The notes beneath the pieces are model-generated. The model was not told the origin of the DNA and ran no database searches. It saw nothing but the letters and a program-made list of their open reading frames with translations. From positions 26,081,901 to 26,145,900 of the forward strand of contig OZ038527.1 of the NCBI GenBank assembly GCA_964036665.1: 64,000 bases of DNA. Direction: 5' to 3'. Source of the stretch: Gordius sp. MW1. Lineage: Eukaryota > Nematomorpha > Gordioida > Gordea > Gordiidae. The position numbers and the translations under genes were made by a program. This document shows, one piece after another, positions 25,791 to 37,169 of the stretch (its first letter is position 1; every line of letters starts with the position of its first letter).

Positions 25791-27270
25791 ATTGCTATGC
25801 AATTTATGGGCTCGCTTTTGATTTTGTTTACCAATGTCTTGTCACGTCCGCGTCCGCATACACCCTGCCTATCTATTTGCATTGGGTATATTAGGTTATC
25901 GATTTTTTAAATTAATGCATAAGAAAGAGGTGCCCCACCCCTCATCTCTATCTCCCTCGCTGTGTTATTTTTTAAATTAATGCATAAGAGGTGCCCCATT
26001 GATAATATGACTTTTTGGACGTCCGCTTGTTCTATTATTGTTTCATTTTATTAATTTTATATAATAAACATAAATAAAAGTTGTTTACTTTTAATTGCTA
26101 TGCAATTTTTAACTAGTTTTGGGGTTAATATAATAAACATAAATAAAAGTTGTTTACTTTTAATTGCAATGCAATTTAACTAGTTTTTGGGTTAGAATCC
26201 CGGAGTTTTTTTTTGACTCTTATGATTGTTCTTGTTACTATCATTGATAATAAGACTTTTTGGCCGTCCGCTGGCTGCTGACCAATGAAAAAAATGACCA
26301 TTGGCCAAAATGTGAATCCGAGTTTATTTTTTCGTTTTTTTTTGACTATTATGATTGTTCCTGTTACTACCATTGCTATTATGACTTTTTGGCCGTTCGC
26401 TGGCTCCTGTCCGATGGAAAAAATGACCATTGGCTAAAATGTGAATCGAAATTATTTTTTTCGTTTTTTTTGACTATTATGATTGTTCCTGTTCCTACCA
26501 TTGCTATTATGACTTTTTGGCCGTCCGCTGGCTGCTGACCAATGGAATAAAATGACCATTGGCCAAAATGTGATTCGAAAACTTTTTTTTCGTTTTTTTT
26601 TTACTATTATGAATTTATATCCACTTTTACCGTGTCCTGGCTGCTGACTAATGGAAAAATAACCATTGGCCAAAATGTGATTTTTTTTTCGTTTTTTATT
26701 ACTCTTATGAATTTATATCCACTTTTACCGTGTGCTGGCTGCTGACCAATGGAAACAAATGACCATTGGCCAAAGTGAGCATCAAAATTTTTTTTCCGTT
26801 TTTTTTTTGGCTATAATTGACTTATAGAGTATCTGTTGGTACTGACCAATAGAGAAAAAATGACCATTGGCCAAATTTTTGATTTTTTTAATTAAAAATT
26901 GTTCAAATTCAACAAAAAATTTCTCCCAACAATTCTGCAAATTCTTAACATTGTGATGTTTTATAATATAATGTTTGTTAGACCAATAATCACTAAAGGG
27001 CATAAAAACTAATGTAATACGCAACTAGATGCAAACACTAAATCTAACCCTAACCCTTGCCTATATTACATTTTGCCTATAAATGGAAAATTTGTATAAA
27101 TAATTAATTAATCATTAGGCATTTAATACCCCCCTATAGGCATTCTCGCCCCTTCCCACCTTTCTCGCCCATAAATTGCATAGCAAATATGATACATTTA
27201 TACGAAGTACAGATGAGTCGTCCCCCCTTCCCTTCCCCTCTTCCCTTCCCACGAGGGCCGAAGGCCCGAG
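25791..27270 (+). mobile_element. Family C composite repeat, copy A
   Basis: Head ATTGCTATGCAATTTATGGG-CTCG, then CGTCCGCGTCCG. The GTGCCCCACCCCTCATCTC and AATTGCTATGCAATTTTTAACTAG segments follow. The tandem core runs about 26220-26890 (six units). The tail has CTAACCCTAACCC, CGCCCCTTCCCACC, AAATTGCATAGCAAATATG, ATACGAAGTACAGATGAG, a C/T-rich tract and the terminal hairpin GGGCC-GAA-GGCCC followed by GAGTTTT. No coding frame of its own; the open frames in the core are repeat artefacts. The layout resembles non-autonomous Helentron/pearl-type elements (inference). Confidence 0.75.
26220..26890 (+). repeat. Family C core tandem units, copy A
   Basis: Six imperfect units of about 105-130 bp, each containing GGCCGTCCGCTGGCTGCTG (or CCGTGT-CTGGCTGCTG), then GACCAATGG-AAAAAATGA-CCATTGGCC. 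This is a hairpin with an 8-bp stem, followed by a T-rich spacer with TCGTTTTTTT. Two unit subtypes alternate: one with ATGATTGTTCCTGTTACTAC, one with GAATTTATATCCACTTTTAC. Confidence 0.9.
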
Positions 27271-29690
27271 TTTTCTTTTATACGATACATATAAATTAAA
27301 AACGTAAAAACGTAAGTGATGAAAGTTTGTTTATTAATATAGCACCATCTATATTTTGAAATTAATTTATTTACCTTAGTCTAATTCATAAACTAGAGGT
27401 AAATTGCCTATTATAGCGTAAAATGACGTGGTTGAAAAGAATCGGGGTCAAAGTAGCTGAATGATGAAAAAGTAGCAGAAAAATATTTTTTTGGATTATC
27501 AATATATTAGAATTAAATCTCAAATGGGGAGGGAATTTGATGTGCAAATAACCCTAACCCTTACCTAAAACGCCAACCTAAAACACTAACCCTAACCCTC
27601 CTGAATATGTTAAGTCCTGACCAATCTTGATCAGTTCTGACCAATTTGGCTGCTATTTTGACCGGGTGCCCGTTGAAAACACCAGTTATTGTCTTCATAA
27701 TGGAGGAAAATTTGACACACAACTAACATATGGCATGAGCAGTCTATCTAGTCTATGATTTTGTAAAAACGACTAGTCTTTGACCAATATCTGTTTCATT
27801 TCATATGATCTTGTGTATATTTATTTCAAGATTTTAAAGAGTATTTTTATCATTTATTATTTTAAAAAAAATTACATATTTTGTGAAGGTGAGATAAATA
27901 AATTAAAAAATTAAGAATCGTAAATATTGGGAAACATTTCGCTATGGCTAATGAATAATATTTACAGATAGTTATGCCGATTTTCTGTCGTATAAAAAAC
28001 GATTTGTAAATTATTTGAATTTAACATAATTAAAATTGTAGTTTTAGTCTTCTTTGATTTGACCGCTTCTAGTAAATAAGCTTGCAAAGACCATTCCTAT
28101 GATAAAAAATATATTACTTACATAAATATTTATAATTGGGTTAAGGTGCAAATACATTGAATAAAATATTACTTAAGTAAATCTTATTAAATTACATTCA
28201 TACAAAACTCATCCATACTCCATGTAAACGTAGCACATTAGATATGCAATTTAAGAGAGAAAGGAGTGGGCTGTGGGAAGGAAGCACTATAGCTGGGATC
28301 AGACAAATTAAATTTAAACAGCGGTCAGTAGTATGTTGGAAAATATCAAGGCAATATCGGAATTTATCCCCGGGCCGAGGTCAGGCAAATTAAATGTGGG
28401 GCGAGTTTCAAATAGTAAGGTATATGGAATAAGGACCAAGAGTAGCAATTAAAAAAAGATTTTGGCCTCGGGCCAGAGGGTCAAGCACATTAGAAGTAAG
28501 TAACGGTCATTATTAATTTGTAGGCAATTATTTAGCTAATTTCGCAATTATCCGTTTTAAAGCAACAAGCTAGACAAGTTGTCAAATGAATTTATATTAT
28601 ATATAAGGGTAATGAGTCAGGGCACAAAATAAATAAAATTGAGCTCGAGTGAGGTCGGAAAAATTAAAGCCAACCAGCGGCCATTAGCTGGTCTATATGC
28701 CAAAGCAAAAAGTTTTTACAGAAGCATAAGTTCACAGCCACAGCCATTAACCTGTATAAGCTTCCACTGCAATTAATATTTAAAAATCACAAGTTGGACA
28801 GAAGAGGACAAGAAGGCGAAAAAATTATTTGTTTTGTTGGTGTTGTAATAAGTAAAGTTGGAAAATTAATTTAGCGCCTGTATTTTTTGCCAGACGGGCC
28901 CTAATATTGACTTCATACTTAGAATCTTAGGGATTATTAGTTTCCGAAAACAATACATAACTCTTATAGATCCTTTCGTTATATAAAAATAAAAAAAACG
29001 TATAAAATGATATAAAAAAATTCCGTTCACGACTAAAAAAAACTATAAAAATGCGCTAAAACTAAACGGAATATCTTGTGATATTGTATTACTTGCTTAT
29101 TTTATATAATGTTCATTTCATATTAATTAGATGATAGGGCTCAAATAAATTTATAACACGAGTGCTTTGTTTATTAAGCAGTTTTTTATAATGTAAGCAA
29201 GTGCAACAACAATTAGTGTTGCAGAAGAATTGAGAAAATTCTCCGACGAGATTGTAAAAAATTGACCTGATATTGAAACGAGATTTTTGATGTCGAGACG
29301 AGACGATACAAGATTTTTTCGACGAGATCTCGACTTTTTATTGATCATTAGATAGGAGTAAATTATTGTGTATTTAAATTTGCATGATTTACATTTAAAA
29401 TATAACCTATATGATTGGAATATATTTGATATTAAAAAAACACCTAAGTGTAGTATATATTAGACATTTTTGCACAAAATCACAATTTAGCATTATCAGT
29501 TTTTTTACCTAAGTATGACCCTTAGGGTATGCGAATAAATTAATAATATATTTGAAACATATTTTAGCATTATTAAATAATACAAAATTTTAGGCTTAGA
29601 GTTAGTTCTGAAAGATTAGTAAATATTACTAAAACATATTTGAATTTCCCAGTTTATCATCCTTCATAATGCATTAATTATAAATTGGTG
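27271..29690. other. Intergenic mosaic, no gene seen
   Basis: Contains CTAACCCTAACCC-like short runs near 27545-27600 (inside the M3-type element), a second-body family C fragment at about 28600-28835 (GAGGTCGGAAAAATTAAAGC, CAGCGGCCATTAGCTGGTC, ACAAGTTGGACAG), and a weak copy of the LINE 3' end at about 28975-29070 (AAAATGCGCTAAAACTAAACGG). At 29220-29340 there is a GAGAC/GACGAGA-rich patch I cannot assign. Confidence 0.45.
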
Positions 29691-29695
29691 GTTCA

Positions 29696-29840
29696 TATGG
29701 GCGTAGCCGGGGGGGGGGAATGACAAAAAAAATTAAATACAAAAACCCTTAAAAATTAAAAAAAAATATGTTCCCCCTCCCCTTCTAATTGAAGGTAAAT
29801 ACCCCCCCCCCCCCTAATCCAAAACCTGGCTACGCCCATG
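29696..29840. mobile_element. M1 MITE
   Basis: Starts TATGGGCGTAGCCGGG, ends CTGGCTACGCCCATG. The flanks GTGGTTCA (29688-29695) and GTGGTCAA (29841-29848) match at 6 of 8. G run at 29710-29718 and C run at 29802-29813. Confidence 0.78.
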
Positions 29841-30330
29841 GTGGTCAATTACTTTGAATAATTATACAAGTTAAGCTAGTGGTTAGAGATTTTTTAAGCA
29901 ATTTACCGTCATTTATGCCCGCCTAACCATTTCAAAAGTACAATTGAGAGTTTGATGGCATCCTTGTAGATTAAATCATTAGTTTTCTATAGGTATATTT
30001 ATGCTTCAACTAATCAACTTTTGCTTGTGAAAATCGTTGAATGTAAAAAATAAAAATGGTAATCTTGAAAATGCAATTATTTGTATTTGGTGCTAATTTA
30101 AAATACGTTCTCGGCCAAATATTAAACACACTCTAAGTCATGTAATTCAAAATCTGTTTAAATGTGAAGATTTTTTTTCTAACTAGCTTCTGACATATAC
30201 TTTAATAGACTCTACATTGAAGATATCATGAGCGTATCCGGGATTTGGACTAGAGAGAGGCAAAAGAAAATTAAGTGTAATAAAATGTATGGGATATTTT
30301 TTCGCTCTTCGATTAATGCTCTGGTCTCAA

Positions 30331-30400
30331 CTAGAGACCTTCCGGGCGGCCCGAGGCCCGACCTGAGGATTTTCGGGCCAGGCCCGGGCTTTAAATATCA
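30331..30400. mobile_element. End fragment of the GGCCCG-rich hAT-type family
   Basis: CTAGAGACCTTCCGGGCGGCCCGAGGCCCG resembles the terminal zone of the 408-6429 element (TAGAGACCTGCA...; right end complement CGGGCGGCCCGAGGCCCGG). A candidate far end was not found; a GGCCCGGCCC patch at 30793 may belong to it. Confidence 0.5.
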
Positions 30401-30822
30401 TAGGCTTATAATTCTCCCGGCATAATTGAGGAGCAAGTAGTCTTAAATTCTGTTAAAAGCAGTATAGCTATTATAAAGTTTTTAGATAAGATTTAATAGC
30501 ACTCACAAATGTTATTATAAAAGGTGTACATGAAGGCTCTACACTCATATTCAAATAGAATAAGATCAACAAATTGTTCAGGATCACCTTTTTCAAAAGT
30601 TTGTAGGAATGCCTGTGATGGGTAAAAGCAGATTTAAAACCGAGTTTGCATTTGGTGGTTTTACACATTGACAATTTGGAACAACATTTGGTGGTCTATA
30701 ATATCACTAAAAAAGTAAATTAAAAGTATCGGTTTTAGATAAAATTTATACGGTCTAAGTTAATTTTAGATTATAAAATAACAAATAGGTTCAGGCCCGG
30801 CCCAAGTGTTTCTTATAATAGT

Positions 30823-31073
30823 CAGGGTTTCTTTCAGAAAAAATGCTCGGGGGGGGGGGGGGTATTTCAACTTCCGGGGGGGGGGTAAAAATTTGTTTAA
30901 TTGCTAAACCATTTTGTATAATATTTACTGATTTTTATTGGTGATATAAGTGATATATAAATAGATACATACACGCATAATTATTAAATAATTTATGACT
31001 TCATGATGGAACTTGATTTCATGCTTCCTTCAATCAAAACTTTCCGGGGGGCTCCCCCCTGAAAGAAACCCTG
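30823..31073. mobile_element. hAT-type MITE with CAGGGTTTCTTTCAG ends
   Basis: Perfect 15-bp inverted ends, CAGGGTTTCTTTCAG (30823-30837) and CTGAAAGAAACCCTG (31059-31073). The flanks ATAATAGT (30815-30822) and ATTATAGT (31074-31081) match at 7 of 8. CAGGG ends with 8-bp duplications are classic for hAT MITEs. It carries two G runs inside the left end and CTCCCCCC inside the right end. 251 bp, no ORF. Confidence 0.85.
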
Positions 31074-31149
31074 ATTATAGTGTGCCGAGAAATTGTTCTC
31101 TGACTCGAAGCTATTTGATATTCGTTTCCTGGTCAGAAACAAATGTCAA

Positions 31150-31225
31150 CAGGCGCGTAGCCAGACTTTCTCAGGGGGGGGGGGGGGGGAAGCTGCCAAA
31201 TTTTTTTGACATTTTATTTCTAATT
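31150..31225. mobile_element. M1 MITE fragment
   Basis: Left end remnant CAGGCGCGTAGCCAGAC followed by a 13-nt G run; no right end recognised. Confidence 0.4.
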
Positions 31226-31431
31226 AAAAATAAATTTAAACAACCAAAAAGTCGGACTCGCTGCTGGGCCACTCGGCCAAGTGGGGCAAGCAACCATGGT
31301 AAATTAAGATTTTCAGGTAGCCCTAAGCGGACAACATAATAATGAGATTTTTTATATAGTTTACTATTTTTTTGTCACCTATAAAAATTCTAGAATTAAA
31401 TATAAGATTTTCAAAAATAAGACAAAATTAA

Positions 31432-31591
31432 CATGGGCTAAGCCAGGGGGGCCGCCCCCCCCCCTGAATGACAAAAAAAAATTTCAATGCAAAAACCCTT
31501 CAAAATTAAAATTTTATATGTTTTGCCCCTCCCTAATTGAACTTTTGAAAGTTTCGCCCCCCCCCAAATCCAAAACCTGGCTACGCCCATG
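31432..31591. mobile_element. M1 MITE with perfect target duplication
   Basis: Starts CATGGGCTAAGCCAGG, ends CCTGGCTACGCCCATG. Flanked on both sides by AAAATTAA (31424-31431 and 31592-31599), an exact 8-bp direct repeat. With the 51012 copy it defines the family borders and the hAT-like duplication length. Confidence 0.9.
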
Positions 31592-31599
31592 AAAATTAA

Positions 31600-33016
31600 T
31601 GCTTGAAATTTAAAATCGTCATTTTGGGCCCGGCAGTTCGGATTCGGACAGCATTAGTGAATTGGGCAATTAAAGGGTTTTGTTTTGGCTGGCCTTGGCG
31701 GGCAATTTAGTTATCAAACCGTGATGGGTTCTAGCAGAATTTAGGCAAATAGGATAAATGATAAAGGTAATAATTTTGTATAGAATGAGGAAATTTATAA
31801 TAAATAGTCATTTCATTTGCCCAGCGATTGTCATTTAAAAATTTCACTTGAAGGAGCTATAATTCGTTAATATTGCAAATTGATTTCATCGATGTCTTGA
31901 CAACCTATTTTTTAACTAAGCTTTTAATCTCGTGATTATGGAAAAACTAGGATCATTGATGCATGTGGATGTGGTGTTAATAAGACAAAAAAATGTGGTT
32001 AAAGCTTTTTGTCAAACATTTAATATACAAATAAATAGGATTCTTTTTATTTATAAGTGAGTCCTTTATCTGACTTTATATACTCATTTAATACTTTATT
32101 TATATCAATATTTTTAATTTTTGCTACGGGGATGGGGGAGGCCCTTGGCTACCCCACTCATTGTTTACAATTATAGGTGTCTGTATCTTTAAACAAAAGA
32201 GATTATTAATCAGGGGTTTAAAAAAAAAATATATATAGGATAGATAATCATAATTAATATTTATTTTGATAATTAATGATTATTTATGGATATGCATATG
32301 TTTGCTCCATAAAAAATAAACCATGATTATAACAATTAAAATATATAGGAAATTAATTACTATATTAAACATAATTGCTTAGTTAGCCACTTTCTTAGGT
32401 GGTCTCATGTTTTCACGGGAAATAAATGTTCAATTAAGTTTTTTTTTCATAGCAGTTTTCACAATCATATTCTAAAATTTTACAATGCATTTTGTCAAAA
32501 ATTAACATAAAAAAATTAAATTATATTTCCAGGTTTCATAAGTGTTTTAAAGTCTTTGAAGCAACTAAACTATAATATTTTAACACATTTAAATCAAAAA
32601 ACTTTTAAAATTTTTGCCAAGGTGGGGCCTTATTGTCACTGAATATTAACCTCGAAGAATGTTTGCTGGACCAAGCTTGGTGATATTCGAAATTGTACGA
32701 TTGAGTGAGTTTTTTTTTATTTTCAACCTTTGTAGATTCATTTTTATGATATTTAAAAATTTGTCTTGAGTAACAATGACTTGCAAAACCAACGACTTTT
32801 GTTAAAAAAAACCTAAGCTGGTTAATTATCTAATAGAGATTTGAAACTATGAACTTCGACAAAATTTCACAAAACATGGAATTAAGTATTGCTTTTACTT
32901 ATATTACTCATATTACGGGTATAATTTCCAGTAATACATACATACATAAGTTTGAAAAACATCTATCGAATAAAATCATATTAATATATAAAGTTATTTT
33001 AACAAATGATCAACAT
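31600..33016. other. AT-rich intergenic sequence, no gene seen
   Basis: I found no coding frame, inverted ends or tandem array that I can support. Short G-rich motifs near 31625 and 32130 are unassigned. Confidence 0.4.
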
Positions 33017-33098
33017 GACGAGGTGGCCGAGTGGTTAAGGCGATGGACTGCTAATCCATTGGGATTTTCCCGCGTGGGTTCGAATCCCATCCTCGTCG
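33017..33098 (+). tRNA. tRNA-Ser (anticodon GCT)
   Basis: 82-nt cloverleaf with a long variable arm typical of serine tRNAs. The acceptor stem GACGAGG (33017-33023) pairs fully with CCTCGTC (33091-33097), discriminator G. The anticodon stem is ATGGA/TCCAT with loop CTGCTAA (33048-33054) and anticodon GCT at 33050-33052, reading AGC/AGU. The A box is TGGCCGAGTGG and the B box GGTTCGAATCC. A Pol III terminator (TTTTATTTTTTTT) follows within 10 bases. No CCA is encoded, as expected for a eukaryotic nuclear gene. It appears functional. Confidence 0.97.
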
Positions 33099-33490
33099 AA
33101 TATTTTATTTTTTTTAATTTCTATATAAACAATAGAAATTACGAACTTTTGCGTAACATTATCATAGACAACGAAATATTGCATATTAAATTTACAATAG
33201 CCGTCATTGGATAATTCACGGGACGGAATTTAAAACACAAAATTGAATTTATACAGCCGGGCTCTATGTTTTTATTCTTACTCGTCCGGGTCCAATATGC
33301 TTATTTTTGGCCGACTCGAGCCCGGCTCGAGTTTAAAAAAAGTATTTAGTCAATTTTTAAATTTAAGGGGATAAGTTTGGAATAATCCAATTTCTCTTGC
33401 TACACAACTTGGTTAAATAGTTTAATAACTTAAAACTTAACTTATTAATAATAACTTTAATTTACCAAGATTAATAATACGAAAAGTTAA
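33099..33490. other. Intergenic; possible GGCTCGAG-rich repeat scrap
   Basis: A GC patch at about 33255-33335 (CAGCCGGGCTC, CGAGCCCGGCTCGAG) resembles the GGCCCG subterminal zones of the hAT-type family but lacks ends. Otherwise nothing supportable. Confidence 0.35.
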
Positions 33491-34870
33491 ATTATTATGC
33501 TATGCAATTTATGGGCTCGTTTTTTGGTGTCCGTCCGTTGTCCGTTGTCCGTTGTCCGTTACCCTCCCTATCTATTTGCATTAGGTATATTAGGTTATCG
33601 CTTTTTTAAATTAATGCATGAGAAAGAGGTGCCCCACCCCTCATCTCTATCTCCCTCGCTGTGTTATTTTTTAAATTAATGCATAAGAGGTGCCCCACCC
33701 CTCATCTCTATCTCCCTCGGTGTGTTATATATAAGATTTGTTAAATTATCTATTATATAATAAACATAGATAAAAGTTGTTTACTTTTAATGCTATGCAA
33801 TTTAACTAGTTATATAATAAACATAAATAAAAGTTGTTTACTTTTTAATTGCTATGCAATTCAACTAGTTTTGGGGTTAAAATCCCGGAGTTTTTTTGAC
33901 TCTTATGTTTGTTCTTGTTACTATCATTGATAATAAGAATTTTTGGCCGTGCGCTGGCTGCTGACCAATGAAAAAAATGACCATTGGCCAAAATGTGAAT
34001 CGAAATTATTTTTTTCGTTTTTTTTTGACTATTATGATTGTTCCTGTTCCTACCATTGCTATTATGACTTTTTGGCCGTCCGCTGGCTGCTGACCAATGG
34101 AATAAAATGACCATTGGCCAAAATGTGATTCGAAAACTTTTTTTTCGTTTTTTTTTGACTATTATGAATTTATATCCACTTTTACCGTGTCCTGGCTGCT
34201 GACCAATGAAAAAAAATGACCATTGGCCAAAATGCGATTCTAAAATTTTTTTTTCCATTTTTTTTACTCTTATGAATTTATATCCACATTTACCGTGTGC
34301 TGGCTGCTGACCAATGGAAAAAAATGACCATTGGCCAAAGTGAGCATCAAAATTTTTTTTTCCGTTTTTTTGACTATCATTGACTTATAGAGTATCTGTT
34401 GGTACTGACCAATAGAGAAAAAGTGATCATTGGCCTAATTTTTGATTTTTTTAATTAAAAATTGTTCAAATTCAACAAAAAATTTCTCCCAACAATTCTG
34501 CAAATTCTTAACATTGTGTTGTTTTATAATATAATGTTTGTTAGACCCATAATCACTAAAGGCCATAAAAACTAATGTAATACGCAACTAGATGCAAACA
34601 CTAAATCTAACCCTTGCCTATACATTTTGCCTATATTACATTTTGCCTATATTACATTTTGCCTATAAATGGAAAATTTGTATAAATAATTAATTAATTA
34701 TTAGGCATTTAATACCCCCCTATAGGCATTCTCGCCCCTTCCCACCTTTCTCGCCCATAAATTGCATAGCAAATATGATACATTTATACGAAGTACAGAT
34801 GAGTCGTCCCCCCTTCCCTTCCCCTCTTCCCTTCCCTTCTCCCCCTTCCCACGAGGGCCGAAGCCCCGAG
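33491..34870 (+). mobile_element. Family C composite repeat, copy B
   Basis: Same order of parts as copy A: head with TGCTATGCAATTTATGGG-CTCG and repeated GTCCGTTGTCC (33500-33560), GTGCCCCACCCCTCATCTC twice, AATTGCTATGCAATTCAACTAG, tandem core (about 33900-34440, five to six units), then the tail with GCCTATATTACATTTT repeats and terminal hairpin GGGCC-GAA-GCCCC. The tail (34445-34870) is nearly identical to those of copies A and C, which suggests recent amplification. Confidence 0.78.
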
Positions 34871-35159
34871 TTTTATTTTATTTTCAAATTCCTAATAGCC
34901 ACTAAGTACATATATAATAATACGAAAATAAAATGGGGTACATTAAAAAATAGACAAGGGGCGGGGCAGGAGAGATTAACAATATTAGATAAGCTGATAA
35001 ATGTTGTCATAGGTTTAATTCAAGCCGAGCTCTCACCTCGGGTCTGACTTTTCCATCAAGCCAACCCCAGCCAACCGAAATATATTTGTATGTGCTGGGC
35101 TCTAGGGGGGTTGGATTGAAGGGGCGGGGGTAGTGGTTTTTATTGTTTTTTTTGAGATA

Positions 35160-35450
35160 AAGTTAGTTTATTGATATATTTCTAATAAAGATATGTAAAA
35201 AAAAGCATTTTATGAGTAATATGTCTTCATCTTCCTTTAGAAGAGGTCAGGAATCCTAAGAAGATTTGAAATTAAATTTTGCAATTAAGCTAGCTATTGA
35301 TTGTTTCAATAAAAATGAGGGGGATATTTAGAGGGAGGGGATCGCCTGCCTATTTCTTTGAATAAAGCCAACGCCATTTTTCCATAGGATCCTGAACAGG
35401 AGAAAACACTATTGGGATAAAAATACTAGAGTCCAAGAGGGCCTTGTTCG
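35160..35450 (-). pseudogene. 5'-truncated LINE fragment, R2-superclade type
   Basis: Nearly identical to 2530-2830 of the decayed LINE: the AAGAGGTCAGGAATCC, GCAATTAAGC-AGCTATTGATTG, TTCTTTGAATAAAGCCAACG and TAGGATCCTGAACAGGAG landmarks occur in the same order. On the minus strand it encodes the conserved C-terminal tail (ALLDSSIFIPIV). It is cut at its inner end by an M2 MITE. Confidence 0.8.
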
Positions 35451-35451
35451 T

Positions 35452-35650
35452 AGTGTTGTAAAAACGGCTGGGTGGTTTTGTTTGGTCGATTTTTGGTTTT
35501 AGTCGACTAAATATAAACATACCAGCCCAAGAAATGTTTGGTCTATTCATGCGACTAGGAAAAACAGACTAAAAACATTTGGTCTGTTTATGTTTTGTCG
35601 ACTAAAACCTAAGGCCGACCAAAAAAACCACCCAACCGTTTTCATATTAC
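35452..35650. mobile_element. M2 MITE
   Basis: Starts AGTGTTGTAAAAACGGCTGG-GTGGTTTTGTTTGGTCGA; the right side ends ACCACCCAACCGTTTTCATATTAC, slightly worn. Central TTTAGTCGACTAAA motifs occur twice. Confidence 0.7.
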
Positions 35651-35802
35651 CAATAAGAAGTCAGTAATGCTATTATGCTATGTATAACAACTTATATTTA
35701 AGTCTTCGTGAATTTGACTATATTCTTAATTTCAATTCTTCATTAAATAAAAGAAGTTTCTTTTCTATATTATAATAGTTTGGCATAACCCATAAGTTTT
35801 GG

Positions 35803-35964
35803 CGTGGGCGTAGCCAGGATTGGATTTAGAGGGGGCAACAAGGATTAAGGGAGGGGCAAAATGATTTCATTAAATTTTAGCCATTATCATATCAAAATGT
35901 AAAAGGATTTTTGGATTTAGAGGGGGGCAGATGCCCCTCCCTGACACCCCCTGGCTACGCCCAT
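35803..35964. mobile_element. M1 MITE
   Basis: Starts CGTGGGCGTAGCCAGG, ends CTGGCTACGCCCATG. Interior typical of M1 (GGATTTAGAGGGGG near both ends in opposite sense). No clear duplication. Confidence 0.75.
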
Positions 35965-36043
35965 GATATAAGGCGGTAACCTCATTTAAAAGCACATTTG
36001 AATTAAATTTTTAAATTATACCTTTACCGTTATTTAAGACATA

Positions 36044-36967
36044 GGGGAGACCGGGGCTAGTCGTAGCCCGGGGTTACTATTATCTTTGTAATTATTATTA
36101 AAAATAATAATGATACATGATTAAAATTTAAACCATATGTGTATGTTTTCATAAGGTATAAGTAAAAAAAATTTTGTTTGAAAAATATAATTTAGTTTTT
36201 TTAGAAGAAAAACGATTTTTCGGGGCTATTAGTAGCCTTGACAAATTTTGTATTTTGCACATAAAATTTTTTTGGCTTTATATTTTGGACTAATTTAAGT
36301 TTTATCTTATAAAGGGATATTTTTTATATAAAAACCGCTTAATGATTAAATTTTTATTCGCAATATAACATGTTTAATTATCAATTGTTAATAAAAATAG
36401 GGGTCGGGGCTAGTCGGAGAGGGGCTTGTTATAGCCATTTTTCATTGAGCCTTACAAATGACAAAATTTAAAACACAAAAATCTTGTTAATAATTCAACT
36501 TAGTGTAATTTAGAATAGATATAGACTATAATTATATTTTAAAAAACGACTAAAAGTTTTTTTACATTGCAGAATCTGTCTTTTAAGTATACTTGAGTCA
36601 GATTGTCTTCTTGGCCCTTTTTTATTTTTAAAATACAATCATATTACATTTAAATATTCTATGTTTTTTATAATGTAACAATATTTTTATTGATTTGAGT
36701 TAGCATACACCATTAAGAAGTCAAAACGTCAGGGTTAATCTATCCCCTGAACATAGCTATAACTAACCCACGGCACTTTTGAAATTTCTAGGATTTTTGA
36801 TTTTTTTAAACTCAATTTATGAAAAAAACTATAAGCACTTTTTTCTCAATTTTTTTTCGTATAGTTGAAATAGACTATAAAAATGTATTCCAATAAAAAA
36901 ATTATAAAAAATTTATAAATTTTTTTTAAAACGTGATTTAATTATTTATGGCCATCCCGGTCTCCCC
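36044..36967. mobile_element. Inverted-repeat element with GGGGAGACCGGG ends
   Basis: Perfect 12-bp inverted ends, GGGGAGACCGGG (36044-36055) and CCCGGTCTCCCC (36956-36967). The immediately flanking dinucleotide is TA on both sides, compatible with a Tc1/mariner-type TA duplication, although two bases are weak evidence. GGGGCTAGTCG recurs inside (36410). The interior is AT-rich and non-coding, so the element is non-autonomous. Confidence 0.7.
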
Positions 36968-37169
36968 TAACCCTAAAATTTCGTAAACATTCAACAAACC
37001 CTTATTTATTATTATTTTCTCTCAAAAGTATTTTAAGACACCAAATAAATTTTGTCAATATTTATCTAAACTTATGAATCAAATATTGAATTCATATTAA
37101 AAACTATAAAAGCATATGAAAAACTATAGAACATTTTTTAACTTCAACTATCCATAAATAATTTATAAT

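Larger units (their letters stand above)
25604..27757. mobile_element. M3-type inverted-repeat element carrying a family C insertion
   Basis: The left end CATTAACTAGATAGACTG (25604) pairs with the right CAGTCTATCTAGTCTATG (27740-27757). The flanks ATTTTATA (25596-25603) and ATTTTGTA (27758-27765) match at 7 of 8, an 8-bp target duplication as in hAT-type elements. Family C copy A (25791-27270) lies inside. The remaining M3 sequence is about 0.67 kb and has no ORF. Confidence 0.65.

Noticed and set aside
26176-26673. Small frames with MVIFSIGQ or similar wording, also at 33845-34258, 41020-41526 and 55409-56689
   Set aside because: They recur once per tandem unit of the family C core, in different lengths, and shift frame between copies; the wording reflects the hairpin repeat, not a conserved protein.
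31013-31339. A 108-codon plus-strand frame
   Set aside because: It begins in the right end of a hAT-type MITE and passes through an M1 fragment with a G run; repeat-derived.
32849-33214. A 121-codon plus-strand frame
   Set aside because: It runs through the tRNA-Ser gene; its apparent AEWLRRWTANPLG segment is the translated tRNA.
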